Shown piece by piece: positions 1-10,392 of a stretch of DNA of 64,000 nucleotides. The translations under genes and the position numbers were made by a program. The stretch is from contig CM055112.1 of assembly GCA_029204225.1 (NCBI GenBank), positions 25,931,922-25,995,921 on the forward strand. The letters are read 5' to 3'. The first letter of the stretch is position 1, and each line of letters starts with the position of its first letter. Origin of the DNA: Diphasiastrum complanatum (lineage: Eukaryota > Streptophyta > Lycopodiopsida > Lycopodiales > Lycopodiaceae). The notes beneath the pieces were generated by a model. That model saw only the letters and a list, made by a program, of their open reading frames with translations. It was not told the origin of the DNA and searched no databases.

Positions 1-306
1 CATTTTTCAAACGGTGCTTGCGATAAAACCGGATGTAAGGATTCATAACTCTGTCGAGTAGGCCGTCGTGCTCGCTGGCGGACATCACATGTCTGAATAA
101 AATTTTCTGTGTCCTTATGAAGTGTAGGCCACCAACAACCGGATTGCAAAAGTTTACAAATAGTAATATCTGTAGAGAAATGTCCTCCACCCATGCCATC
201 ATGTGAAAACATGATTAAATCTAGTACTTCATGTGGTAAAACACATCTTCGTAAAATATTATCTTCTCCACAACAATACAATTGTCATCAAGAGTAATAC
301 TGGTAA
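1..306 (-). pseudogene. Ty3/gypsy integrase zinc-binding (HHCC) fragment
   Basis: Read on the minus strand, this encodes the N-terminal zinc-binding region of a gypsy integrase and the start of its core. Recognisable stretches are ILRRCVLPHEV, then FSHDGMGGGHFSTD carrying the two histidines, then WWPTLHKDTENF and QTCDVRQRARR. The second cysteine of the usual CxxC is Arg (CGC where TGC is expected), so zinc binding is probably lost. The upstream part (about 220-306) is in another frame and has stops, so the gene is frameshifted. The window edge cuts the rest. It belongs with the tRNA-Asp primer site and LTR at 923-1688 on the same strand, but only about 600 bp lie between them, so gag, protease and RT are missing or displaced. 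The order of domains is inferred from the family. Confidence 0.85.
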
Positions 307-922
307 TTTTGCAAAAAAATGACTTTTTTGGACAAAAATATGACAATATGACAATTGATCCTCTAAAACCCTTTTTATTTTTGGTATTATTCTTCGTCGA
401 CCTGGCAGTAGATAGATCTGAATCACATCTAAGCACAGTGAATCGGGCGAAGGTTCTTTTTCTGTATTTTTTAGGGTTTTGATAATTTGTAGTGTTTTTT
501 GGTGGTTTTTCTGATGTTTCTGAAAATCTGCTGGAAATTAATCTTCGCCCTTCAAACTGAAGGTTCTTTAAACAAAACCGAAGGTGTCTGTAACTCGGCG
601 AAGGTTTTCTGAAAGAGGGTAAAAAGTTCTGAGCTCTGATGACGCTTTTTGCCTCTTTTTGACCAAATTTGACAGATTTGACCGATTTTTGTTATTTTCT
701 CTGATATCTCAGATCCAAATAGATCTTAAGATTGGTGATCTGAATAGCTTTTCCTATCTGATAATCAAATTATATTTCAAACAAGCAAATCTACTCAAAT
801 CAAGCAAAATCAATCCCAAACTAACCCTAAAATAAGATCTAACACTATTCATGCCACGACAAGATGCCTAATGCGAGCTAACCATCAACCAAACATGCTG
901 CAAACTGAAAAATTGTCATAGC
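307..922 (-). other. Gypsy leader remnant with repeated motif
   Basis: Non-coding stretch between the integrase fragment and the primer site. It contains several degenerate copies of a motif resembling GCGAAGGTTCTT, near 446, 543 (as its complement), 578 and 594. A similar but distinct array is found in the leader of the second tRNA-Asp gypsy element (27.9-28.65 kb). No ORF of note. Confidence 0.4.
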
Positions 923-940
923 TCCCCGGCAATGGTGCCA
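923..940 (-). other. Primer-binding site, tRNA-Asp type
   Basis: The + strand reads TCCCCGGCAATGGTGCCA, the 3' end of plant tRNA-Asp (TCCCCGGCAACGGCGCCA) with two C-to-T changes. On the minus strand this is a minus-strand-primer site next to an LTR, so the element points left and its 5' LTR lies at higher coordinates. Confidence 0.85.
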
Positions 941-944
941 AAAT

Positions 945-1688
945 TATAGTGGGTTTCTTTCATTGCCTAACTTGAATCCAAGATCCAGTCAATCTAGCAT
1001 CAAAGAGACGGAGTTAGTTGTCACGCGTAGGTTCGTTCCCATGAGAGTGATAGTATAGTTCAGATTTCAACGTGAATGGAGGATCTAACACTACATTCAT
1101 TAACAGTAAGCATTAACACTACATCCATTAACCCTAAATCCACAACAATGATAGAAACTTACTCTTCTCTCTCTTCTTTTCTCTCTCACCAAAGTATAAG
1201 AAATAACAATCCCAATAATGATCAAATCCAACAATTAGCAAATACCAAAGAAAGCATGAGAAATGGAGGAAAAGAGAGGAAGAGCAAGGACATTCATCAA
1301 TTCATTTATAAAGAGAACCAATCTACTTTTATTGAAATAAGAAAATGAACATCAGGAGCAACTCGAGTTGGTCTCTTTTTATAATAGAGAGGAGGACCCT
1401 GGCCTCTGAATCCTATTGGTGCAGTCTTGCCTCTCTTTTTATTCAAATTTGAAAGAGTGTGAGAACCATCAAAATTGGAGGGAAACCCAAATTTATTTAC
1501 TAACTTAACATCTAGGCCTTGCGACATTAAAAGTCCCGCAAAAAGGCCTAAAGTCCTTTATTAACTTTTAACTAATCAATCAAATAACTATGTGGTCATC
1601 GGGTTGGACTTACACATGCAGGGTGCCAAATCCCTCTCACTTATTAATTAGGGTTAGGGTTGCCTTGGGATCCGTAAACCCTCCAACA
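945..1688 (-). repeat. 5' LTR of tRNA-Asp gypsy element
   Basis: On the minus strand the LTR starts with TGTTGGAGGG at 1688 and runs to the primer site. A TATA-like box (minus strand TATTATAAAA) lies near 1377-1386. The outer end abuts copia protease sequence exactly after its NLLS motif, which fixes this boundary. The inner end is uncertain by about 10 bases because no second LTR is in view. Confidence 0.65.
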
Positions 1689-1941
1689 TAGACAGTAAAT
1701 TCTTTGTTAACTTGAGTACATAAAGTACACCATCTAACTGTCTAGTGAGGCCATCAGGGAGTTGTAGTCGAATGGAGCCTTGGCCTTCGACTTTGTGTGA
1801 GCTTAAGTCTCCGAACAAAATGTACTTTGATTTCGTTGTTGTGAGAGTAGAAAATAGGTTCTTACATGGCGTCATGTGCTGTGAGGCACCTGAATCGAGA
1901 TACCATTTGTAGGTATCTTTGCTTGGTTGGTCTTGTACCAT
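1689..1941 (-). pseudogene. Ty1/copia protease fragment
   Basis: Minus-strand reading gives WYLDSGASQHMT, the aspartic protease active site (D-S-G intact), followed by the usual copia stretch GVLYV..KLTKNLLS. The reading is cut there by the gypsy LTR starting at 1688. It continues, after a stop codon, the gag reading to its right and belongs to the copia element whose LTR is at 2945-3913. Integrase, RT and RNase H would lie left of the gypsy insertion, outside the window. Confidence 0.9.
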
Positions 1942-2817
1942 CAGTGCCTTCTCATCTTATTGGGAATTTTTGACAGAGTCAAAATCTCCATCTTGGTGTT
2001 GTTGCATTTTCTTCCTTGATTCGTTGTGCTTGAGGATCCAATAGTCTTTGATGTAGTGATTGGATCTTTTGTAGTATCTACAAAATAATTTGGTCTTGGC
2101 TGGTTGTTGTTGTCGGTTGTGTTGTTGTTGTTATTACGTTGAATTTGGCTACTCCGCCTTCATCTTCTTGTCCTTGAAGTTCTTTTTCTTAAACTGTTGC
2201 TTATTAGAGTACAATGTCATTGACTTAGTACTCATTGTAAATAAGCTCTTTCTCCTAACTTCTTCCTGCAATAGACTTGATGTCAGCTTCTGGAGTGATA
2301 GTGCAGGTGTATTGCTCAACAACAATACTAGGTTGTCGTAGGAGGATGGAAGACTGGCTAAAAGAGACATTGTAGAGTCTTCTTCTAAAATAGGGGAACC
2401 TATGGCAGCAAGTTGATTTAGCAACTGTTTGAACTCATTCAAATGATCAATGATTGAGGTGCCTTCGCTCATTTTGAGTGTAAGGGCCTTCTTTCTCAAG
2501 AAGAGATGAGTCGATACATGTGAGATCTCATAGATACTTGTTAAGATATCCCACGCTTTTTTGGAGGTGGTACTGTTTGATACATGAGCAATCTGAGTGC
2601 CCTTCAGATTCAAGGATACAATGGCAAGTGTTTTGTAATCCTTTGCTTTCCATGCTGGGAGCAGTTCAGGTTTCGTCGGTCTGGCTATATTCAAACCGTT
2701 TACGTATCTCCATAGCTCCTTTTCGATCAAGATCATCCTCATCTTGAATTAACACGTGTGGAAATCATCTCCGTTGAACTTGTTTATCAAGCGGATCTCA
2801 GAGGTTGAACCTTCCAT
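1942..2817 (-). pseudogene. Ty1/copia gag (UBN2 type), broken
   Basis: Minus-strand gag beginning MEGSTSEIRL at 2817. The typical opening FHTWKFKMRM reads FHTC-stop-FKMRM, so codons TGG AAA became TGT TAA about 20 residues in. The rest (2742 to 2149) is open and includes the UBN2 motifs AWDIL, LPSSYDN and LLQEEVRR. The CCHC knuckle (near 2080) reads CRYYKRSNHYIKDY: both the second and the fourth ligand changed from Cys to Tyr, each a single G-to-A change. A further stop (TAA) lies just before the protease. The capsid-like protein would package element RNA; this copy cannot do so. Confidence 0.85.
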
Positions 2818-2929
2818 TATGATTGATGAACAAAGATTGAACACAAACTAAATATAAACTAGCTCTAAAAACAATAACGTATTAGATTTCTTTTATATCC
2901 GATAGATTCTAGTAAATCCAAAACCATGG

Positions 2930-2941
2930 GCTTTGATACCA
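2930..2941 (-). other. Copia primer-binding site (initiator tRNA-Met)
   Basis: Minus strand TGGTATCAAAGC, one change from the usual TGGTATCAGAGC complementary to initiator tRNA-Met. It is three bases from the LTR end at 2945, so the element is transcribed leftward. Confidence 0.8.
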
Positions 2942-2944
2942 CTA

Positions 2945-3913
2945 TGATGGGAATTAATCTACTGTTCTTCTCAGGTTGTAGCGGAAATGAAAGGCCGTCA
3001 TCCCATCAAAGAAAAGATAATGATGATAAAATGATCTTGGATTTACTTGGAGAAGGAGTTATGATAGAGCTATTCTGATTGTGTTGATTAAAAATATCAG
3101 TGTAGGAGTCTTAGACTACCATAAAGAGAGATTGCAAAAAACAATTAGGCGTCTGAGACAGCCATGCAATTCTCTAATACTGATATTCTAATATAAAGAA
3201 ATGTAAGAACGACTAGGCGTCAAAGAAAACCATACATTTTTTCGTTTATGATAGTTGTGGAAGAAGAGTGAAAGTTAATTAACATTTAACGGAATGTAGT
3301 GAGATAGAACAATAGCGGATCTTTATATTAATATTGTAATAACAACGATCAGATCTTTGTACTCAGAATGACCCGAAAGTGAAGTAAAAGACTTTGTCGG
3401 GTTTGTCTCATTTTTCACCTATTGAAGTTTGTGAAGCAAAAATGCAGACTTTTGTGCAAAACAATTCATTTTCTATAGACTATTTTGAGAGAGTGATTTA
3501 CATAAAAGAAAAGGAGCACAGTTAGGATGAGTAGGAGAAAGATTAAACTCCAACAACTACTTAACTAGTACTCTTTGTACTTGAACTATAACAATGTGAA
3601 TACAGAAGTGCATCGCGGAAACTGTTATAAGATCTGAGGCAATTCCATGCAATAGCCTCCCTTTTTATCTAAATTCGTGCAGATCCAGTTGAGTTTAAAT
3701 AATCGTTTAAAAACAAATTTTCACTTCTGATATGATAATTCTAGTTTCTATCTAGTTCTAACTGGTCAATCACAATTCAGATAGTCCTTGGCCAGACACA
3801 GGTCCATGCCGAACCTTTTTTAGGAAATTGGATAGCTCCAAAAGCTTTCCACTGTCATCTAGGTATTCATCAATCCATTTGTTTTCGTCACTAATTGTGA
3901 TAATTCCCCATCA
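2945..3913 (-). repeat. 5' LTR of the copia element at 1.7-3.9 kb
   Basis: Bounded by near-perfect short inverted ends: TGATGGGAATTA at 2945 and TAATTCCCCATCA ending at 3913. The left end is next to the primer site. Length about 969 bp. The matching 3' LTR is not in the window, so the right boundary rests on the inverted terminal repeat alone. Confidence 0.65.
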
Positions 3914-4992
3914 TCTACTTGGGTTTTGTGTTATTTTTAAGGACCACACAGGAGCACCCGTTCGTTCGTTCAAACCAAAAGAATACTTCTCGGTCTTTGA
4001 GGGAGAAAATTTTTGTTCTCTGAATACTTTCAGGGCACTGTACAATATAAGTAATCATACCTTTTAATTTATTTTCACAACTGGAACAATAGTGATCCTT
4101 CCAAGGCTTCAAGAAGTGCAGTCAGGCAGTAGAATAGGCACACGATCAACCTTGAAAATACTATTCTTGCACCATGTTACAATTGAATAAAATTTAGAAA
4201 GCAACTATGTGGAGTAACAAAGAATGGTGAATCAGAGTACTGTTGCAAAAGTCTGGTAAAATTGCTAGAAAAGAAAAGTTACAAAAAATGGATATATGTG
4301 ACCCAAAACTAGGTTGTAGGGTAGGTTTTGCGATTCCGCACAAAAAAAGAAGAAGGCCGACAGGACAAACCTTTTGTTGCAAACTTACATGCTGAGTACT
4401 GAACTGTTATTCATTTCAAGAAACTAAAATTCAATTTGTTTAGGAATGTGAATTTGGTACATAATTTCAAAAAAACTGGTTGAATTATATGTATGGTAAT
4501 TTTAAACTTTCAATTCAAAAATGTATTGTATGAGCTAGTTCGGCTCTCAACAAGTACGAAATTTTAAAGACTTTCATTTTTTATTGAATGAAACAAAATT
4601 TTGGATTTCATGTATAGAATAAGTTGCTGTTGTTTGGTCATCATTTTCTGCTTCATTTCTGGAGCTCTTGAAACTCAATTCTCCCAAAAAATAGTGCAGT
4701 TCCTGGCTTGAGATGCGAATTTAACAGTTATGATCTACTTCTTCTATTTACAAGCATTGTGTACTGTTTTAAATGCAAAGCACGGTCATTTACCATCTAC
4801 TACTATTAGTAATACAAATCTCGCCTGCGCTTCCATATTTGAGGCAGCATTTTCCTACATGCCTAAATTTGTAAGCCATTTCTAGCCATTTAAAATAAAA
4901 CTATGTATAGCTAATGGATTTTTGGCCACTATTCTACCCATTTTTGAACAGATTAAAAAGCAGAATAGTCACCTGTTTTTTTAAAAAAAAAA
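3914..4992. other. Intergenic, no recognised feature
   Basis: AT-rich sequence with no long ORF, LTR or repeat that I could identify. Confidence 0.5.
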
Positions 4993-5100
4993 TTAGTGCT
5001 GCTTTTGCCTACGTCTGCCATGTGGCAGCATCGGGTTGGTCTCAATTTTTTTAGTGCTGATTTTGCTTGCACCTGCCACGTGGCAGCTAAGGATTGGTTT
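4993..5100. repeat. Two-unit tandem repeat with G-box-like palindromes
   Basis: Two diverged units of about 55 bp (4993-5050, 5051-5100), both starting TTAGTGCTG. Each has a 14-bp palindrome: CTGCCATGTGGCAG at 5025-5038 (imperfect centre) and CTGCCACGTGGCAG at 5073-5086 (perfect, with a CACGTG core). Confidence 0.75.
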
Positions 5101-5127
5101 AAAAAGGGTCCAAAAATCCATTACGCA

Positions 5128-5256
5128 ATGGAAGGGGCCGGGCAGAGGCCATTCTACTCGGTTCAGATTTCCAAAAAATTTTAGGCTCGGCCCACGAGCC
5201 TAAAATTTTTTGGAAATCCGAACCGGGTAGAATGGCCTCTGCCCGGCCCCTTCCAT
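5128..5256. repeat. Long foldback hairpin, 62-bp arms
   Basis: Arms 5128-5189 and 5195-5256 are inverted copies matching at 60 of 62 positions, with a 5-base loop. The arms are GC-rich (GGGGCCGGGCAGAGGCC) at the base and A/T-rich at the tip. No target duplication was seen. It could be a foldback/MITE remnant or a small-RNA-producing hairpin. Confidence 0.85.
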
Positions 5257-5543
5257 AATACATAATACTTGGATAGTTCTTATGCACATACAATATGCTG
5301 ATGAATTATTACGGTTATTCATAGTAATTACTTGTTCACAATTTGTTGTGCACAAATTACAAATGGCACATTTTGTGACATATAGATGGAATCAATTCAA
5401 AAAAATGATTCTAATATGTTGGACGCTAACCTCATGTCCTTAGAGGATGTCACTTATGGTACCTAAAAATTGGTGTACACATAATGTGAGTTATGTTGAT
5501 GAATGCATAGTTTGTTTTCTTGAAAAAAAAAATGCATATTTGC

Positions 5544-5917
5544 TTTCTCTAGGCTCCACCTAGCGCTATCATACCTCATGTTGTTTCCATTGTTTGGGAA
5601 CGAATAGCACCCCTACGGATGAATGGATAGAACAAAAGCTTATCTCGTGCAAAATCTACCCACTCCCCATCGGCGTGTAAAGATGTGACCTTGTCCAAGA
5701 GCTTCAGCCGAAATAGTTTGAGCTCGGCCTTGTCAACCAAGCCTTTCTGATAAAGGCCCATCATTTTCAGAATGCAGTGAAACATCTCTTGCTGCCATTT
5801 GAGATTATCTGCCTGTTGGAGTGCTTGCCTTTTCTCTAGGCTCCAGCTAGCGCTATCATACCTCATGCTGCTACCATCGTTTGGGAACGAATAGCACCCC
5901 TGCGGACGAATGGATCG
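5544..5917. repeat. Pair of about 85-bp direct repeats
   Basis: 5544-5632 and 5832-5917 share a stretch starting TTCTCTAGGCTCCA and ending near GAATGGAT, with only a few differences. The 288-bp spacing is a multiple of three, so both copies sit in the same minus-strand frame. Confidence 0.8.
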
Positions 5918-6022
5918 CGTGAGAGAGAGAGAGAGAGAGGGATGGAGGATCCTGATAGGGAGAGGGGGAGTAATGTATATGCATGGGGCAGGATGCATAC
6001 ATCCTCCTCCCCATGCATGCAT
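5576..6022 (-). CDS. Hypothetical ORF between and across the direct repeats
   Basis: An open minus-strand frame of 148 codons. The central part (about residues 65-135) looks protein-like, with charged and hydrophobic residues in helical spacing (for example QQADNLKWQQEMFHCILKMM). Both ends repeat the motif RRGAIRSQTM because of the flanking direct repeats. The N-terminal third is low-complexity and contains a (GA)n tract at 5921-5940. I do not recognise a family. It may be a captured gene fragment; no promoter or splice signals support expression. Confidence 0.3.
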   Translation of the reverse strand: MHAWGGGCMHPAPCIYITPPLPIRILHPSLSLSLTRSIRPQGCYSFPNDGSSMRYDSASWSLEKRQALQQADNLKWQQEMFHCILKMMGLYQKGLVDKAELKLFRLKLLDKVTSLHADGEWVDFARDKLLFYPFIRRGAIRSQTMETT

Positions 6023-6109
6023 CTAAGAATTTTAGTTAGTTTTTTTAAGAAGTACATGGGGTAGGAGGATGCAGCCATGCCATCATGGGTGCATCCTGCT
6101 ACTCCATGC
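5980..6109. repeat. Two adjacent inverted repeats sharing one motif
   Basis: 5980-6016 folds on GCATGGGG / CCCCATGC arms. 6055-6109 folds on CATGGGGTAGGAGGATGCA (6055-6073) against 6091-6109, with 17 of 19 matches. Both use variants of one CATGGGG-AGGATG module in opposite orientations, like the ends of a small inverted-repeat element. An AT microsatellite follows at about 6137-6165. Confidence 0.65.
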
Positions 6110-6169
6110 ATAGGCACAAATGTGACACACAAATATCTTTATATATATGTAGATATATATATATTGGAA

Positions 6170-7379
6170 AACTTAGACTTGATAGGAAGTATTCTGATAG
6201 GAAGTCCATTTCTTTGTGCTGTTTCAACTGCTTATCTTTGGGAACCACACGAGCATGTGTATGATTTATTATAGTTGATTCCTTTTTTTGGTTGAACAAT
6301 AGCTCATTTATGCTAGCAAGTATCTCATGCTGCTTCAATTGCTGGTCTTCAGACACAAGTACGCATGTTATTTATGATAAACTTGTTTCTACTCTTTTTG
6401 GGCTTGAACCTATTCTTGTAACTCTAACTTTGTTCACACATTTTCATCCTTTGCAAAGCCAGAGCCTTTCGGAAAAGTGGCTTCTGAAAGGTTTTGATTC
6501 AGGATGAGCATGATTTCTTCTATAGTTTGTCTTCGAGTCCTCACAGTGTACTACTGGACAACTTAGACCACTCGACTAAGCATCAGTGAGAAGAGTCAAA
6601 TTAGTGACAAAAATTAGCTCCACTTTGGCTACAACAAGTGGCAAACTGTTATCAAGGGCCTGCAGTGATACCGATTTCAGGGATGATAGTAACACGTTGC
6701 AGATCTTCAAAAGTGAACTGGTGTAAGCTAGCTCTGCAAAGCTGAGGCAGCAACAACTTCAGCTCATGGATACTAATTAGATACACTATCATCATCAAGA
6801 ATGCAAAGCTTCGAAGTTGGTCATTGGACTTGGTGTCTGGAATAGAACTATGTCAGTGTTTTGTTCTAAACATATTGATAAACAATTCTGAAATGGAGTT
6901 GATTTCAATTTAGATTTCTACAAACCAAAAATCCATGACATTTGTAGAAGAACTGAACTTTGAACCCGTTTCAAAAATAGGGTAAGAAAGTAAAAAACAA
7001 TATTGGAAGCTCCATCGGAACCGAATTCCTAATTAGGCACAATGCCAAAAAAAATTGAAAACGTTGAAGATGTATTTCAACCCTAAAAAATAGATGATAA
7101 AACAAGAGTCGGCTTGGATTGTATCATGTCTAGAAAATGGTCTATTAACAAGATACGTGTCATTTTCAGAAGACATTGAAGCAAATAGTGTATAGCAATG
7201 CATAGGTCGGAAGACCGAATTACCGAGGTCTTTTTAACATCACAAAGAACATATACAATTACATCTCGCTATGACTGCTGCAATAACCAAGCACCATATT
7301 AGTGCTCGAAAGACATATTGGAGCAGTACCTATCAATAAACGTTACTAGAAATCAGATACGGAAATTAGATATAGTGTA
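6170..7379. other. Intergenic, no recognised feature
   Basis: No coding or repeat structure recognised apart from a weak internal duplication around 6210-6365 (GTGCTGTTTCAACTGCTT compared with ATGCTGCTTCAATTGCTG). Confidence 0.45.
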
Positions 7380-7523
7380 TGCTTCGGTGCAAAGCATGAT
7401 TATGCAAAATCGCTAGACCTGGAATCCTTAAATCTCATCTCTCTTCATTAGCAGACACATCATCTTTTCGCTTTTTTATTTGTTTAGTTAGTTGGCAGAG
7501 TCCCCCTGACATCATCATATTTT

Positions 7524-8460
7524 TTGATCTCAATATCGCTAGATCTTGCAAATACAATTCATCAACATAAAATATATGACAAGTACATCATCAAATCAAG
7601 ACGCTTAAAACCGTGTTATCAAATTTTAATCATTGTAAGTTATCTAGAGTGCTACGGTAAAGATTGCCAAAAATATGTATTACAAAACAAAGTGCCGATA
7701 TTTTTATCGCCTATAAATATGTGCTTAAATGTTAAAGTACCTTTAATTACAATTCTCAATGAATTAGAAGAATGTCTCTTGGCTCCTCGAATTGCATTTT
7801 TGCAAAATATGTGGATTAGCACATCAAGGTCAGCTTGGAGCAACTGGAAGCATTATTAATGTGCCTGCCAACCTTGACAAAATACAAAACATATTGCCAC
7901 ATTTTATTGACAATGACAGTGCTATGATTATTGGTCTTAAAAGAAACCTCGAATACAAAACAAACTACATGGTTGGTAAAGTCCGTCCCATGAAAATAAT
8001 GACTGCTCTTATCGATCTTTCCAAAATGCCATTGTACCAAAAAGCAGAAATTGAAATCAACCATTCATGGAAAACACACTTTGACAACATAGTTGAACAT
8101 ACAAATTCATCAACCATAGATGAATCTAGAGATCATGAAACAAGTAGTGAAGAAGACATTACGAATGACAAGCTAATACATCCATTTACAGATAATGAAT
8201 ATGTTGTCGATTATAAACATTGTTACAAAATTGTTGCTCCCTATGAAGGCCAAAATCCTATTGGAATATTTTTAGGATCCATATGCTAAAGAACTTAATC
8301 ATCCAACTCTATATCTTGAAACCCAACGCATAATACCAACTTCTAATAAATGTACATATCAACATATCGCAAAATATAAAATACTGCATTATAAACACAT
8401 ATTTGCACAGCGCATACAACAAACCTATTTTTTCACGCAATCAAAATACTAATTCAGCAA
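7524..8460 (+). pseudogene. Helitron helicase N-terminal region (DUF6570-like)
   Basis: Forward reading gives CYGKDCQKYV..NKVP, then LNELEECLLAPRIAF, then (after a frameshift near 7795) GLAHQGQLGATGSIINVPAN, LKRNLEYKTNYMVGKV and LIDLSKMPLY. A further frameshift near 8270 leads to DPYAKELNHPTLYLETQR and FAQRIQQTYFF. This order matches the region before the Rep/helicase domains of plant and animal Helitron proteins: a Cys-containing start, the LNELEE..APRI motif, the VNVP motif, then the YxxELxxPTL motif. The Rep HUH motif and helicase are absent. The last 300 bp are duplicated in inverted orientation to the right. Copia A later inserted in that inverted arm. Confidence 0.75.
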
Positions 8461-8807
8461 GTGCTTAGTTCTATCTTATCCAAATAGAAATAAGCACTTG
8501 TTGAATTAGTATTTTGATTGCATGAAAAAATAGGTTTGTTGTATGCGCTGTGCAAATCTGTGTTTATAATGCAGTATTTCATATTTTGCAATATGTTGAT
8601 ATGCACATTTATTAGAAGTTGGTATTATGCGTCGGGTTTCAAGATATAGAGTTGGATAATTAAGTTCTTTAGCATATGGATTTTGAAATATTCCAATAGG
8701 ATTTTGGCCTTCAAAGGGAGCAGCAATTTTGTAACAATGTTCATAATCGACAACATATTCATTATCTGTAAATGGATGTATTAGCTTGTCATTCGTAATG
8801 TCTTCTT
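8150..8807. repeat. Large palindrome of Helitron sequence, about 325-bp arms
   Basis: 8150-8474 is repeated in inverse orientation at 8484-8807 with only scattered differences and a loop of about 9 bp. The right arm is interrupted at 8807 by copia A, and its next bases (TTCTTCACTGCTTGTTT) reappear beyond A at 14832-14848. The left arm has the matching bases at 8134-8154 on the opposite strand. Confidence 0.9.
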
Positions 8808-9082
8808 AGTTAGAATTAAAGTATAATCACTGTGCTACAGTACTGTGGGCCCTATCAGTGGATAAGGATCAATTGGCCTCGTCACGAGGCAAGTCGACGG
8901 GACACGCGTCCCGCCAACGGCAACCTGGGTCATGCATGGGTTGCCGGAGTGAACAACTATATGTACAATGTAATTTCATTTTGAGAAATACAGTTACTAT
9001 GTGAGCTTGCTGTGGAGAGTGTTTTTCTGTTTGTGTTACTGTGTAGCATGATCTGTGTTCCTGTGCAAAGCAAATTCTAAGT
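8808..9082 (+). repeat. 5' LTR of copia A
   Basis: Begins AGTTAGAATT and ends AATTCTAAGT, an imperfect 10-bp inverted terminal repeat in place of the usual TG...CA. The boundaries are set by the TTCTT target duplication and the adjoining primer site. The interior has compact hairpins (GCCTCG-tca-CGAGGC; CGGGAC-acgc-GTCCCG; GCAACC...GGTTGC). Confidence 0.88.
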
Positions 9083-9095
9083 TGGTATCAGAGCC
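9083..9095 (+). other. Primer-binding site of copia A
   Basis: TGGTATCAGAGCC, the canonical complement of the initiator tRNA-Met 3' end, directly after the LTR. Confidence 0.95.
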
Positions 9096-10392
9096 GTACA
9101 AGGAATGTACACAGTACAGCATCGTCGTTGAAGAGAGCTTCGGGAGAACTGTCTTCTGAGAGTTCGGGGTTTACGGCGGGTTGAAGACGGAAAGAGAAGC
9201 ACTGGTGCACGGTTTGTAATTTATAGAGGCTTGCTAAGCTAAGTACAGGGATTATTTGTCTGTGCATAGCATCAGACAGGGAAAAATTTGGTGAAAATTT
9301 GACAATTTTGAAGCCAGCTGAAAATTGAAATCGGGCTTTGGGTTACGATTTTTATACATAATTGGTGATTTCTTCGCTGTTTGCGCACCGTTTTGGATGT
9401 CGTAAGGACATGAAGGAAGCTAATCACATTGTCAACCAGCCATCGAGAGATTCTGAGGTTTATGTCAGAGATTTGTCTCCAGACAGTTAACCTAGCAGAT
9501 TTGCAGTAAAAAGGTGAAAAAAGCCAATTTTCAAGTTGAGCTAAAATCACCGTTTCTCCACGCAATTTCTTGACTGAACACTCTACAGTCTTAGAATCAA
9601 TAGGGCAACCCTGCTCCAGGCCTCAGATCATATTCCAAACGATCCACAGGCGAGTTAGATCTGACATTTTTGAGAGTGGGGAAGCGCGGCCGCAGACAAG
9701 GAGGTCGGGGGCTGTTCGCGCGCCCAACGCGATGATATTGTAGTGTCTCGAAGACCATAGCGACTGTAGGAGTGCGGTTCAATGCCCAGATGCAGTTTGG
9801 ACCTTAGGATGAGGTGTCAAATGAATCGACGGTCCAGAACTTGTGATGGGAGAGAAATTTGGACCACAAGATTTGGTTCAGCCATTGGATGAGGTTTGAA
9901 CAGGGCCTTGAAGAAGTGAAGTGCATTGTGGCCTTCAACTTCATTAAAAATTTTCATACTGAAAGATGAGTTGGGTCCCTTCACAAGTGAAGAGTGAAGT
10001 TTCTTCAAGGTGAAGAAAAAGTTCAAAAACTAGAAAAGTCCCCATTTTTGGGTCCTTTGTCCGTTTTGACCCAAACGAAAGGCTATAACCTCCAAACGAA
10101 GGGCACTCGGACTGTACCCGCAAGTACGGTACAGAAAAATAGAGTGATTGCAGCAGAGAAAGTGTTCGGAGTATGCCAAAAGTGATTTCACCATTCCACT
10201 GGGCACGTTGTTGGGAATTGACGACTCAGTGCATTTCGGAAGGCGACGTCGATTTGGCTTTCAAATTGGTGGAAAAGCGGCGAGTGGCCTGGTAAGGAAA
10301 AAAGTGCAGGTCATTATTTTCAACTTCTGACATCACTGTTGGCCTCCGCATACTGTTCTTAGCCTAAGGCAGAAGTTTCAAGCAGTTTTGCG
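9096..10392 (+). other. Long untranslated leader of copia A
   Basis: About 1.3 kb of non-coding sequence between the primer site and the gag ATG. It is collinear with the leader of B (17983-19270), so it is part of the family and not a later insertion. It would contain packaging and translation signals, none of which I can point to. Confidence 0.7.
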
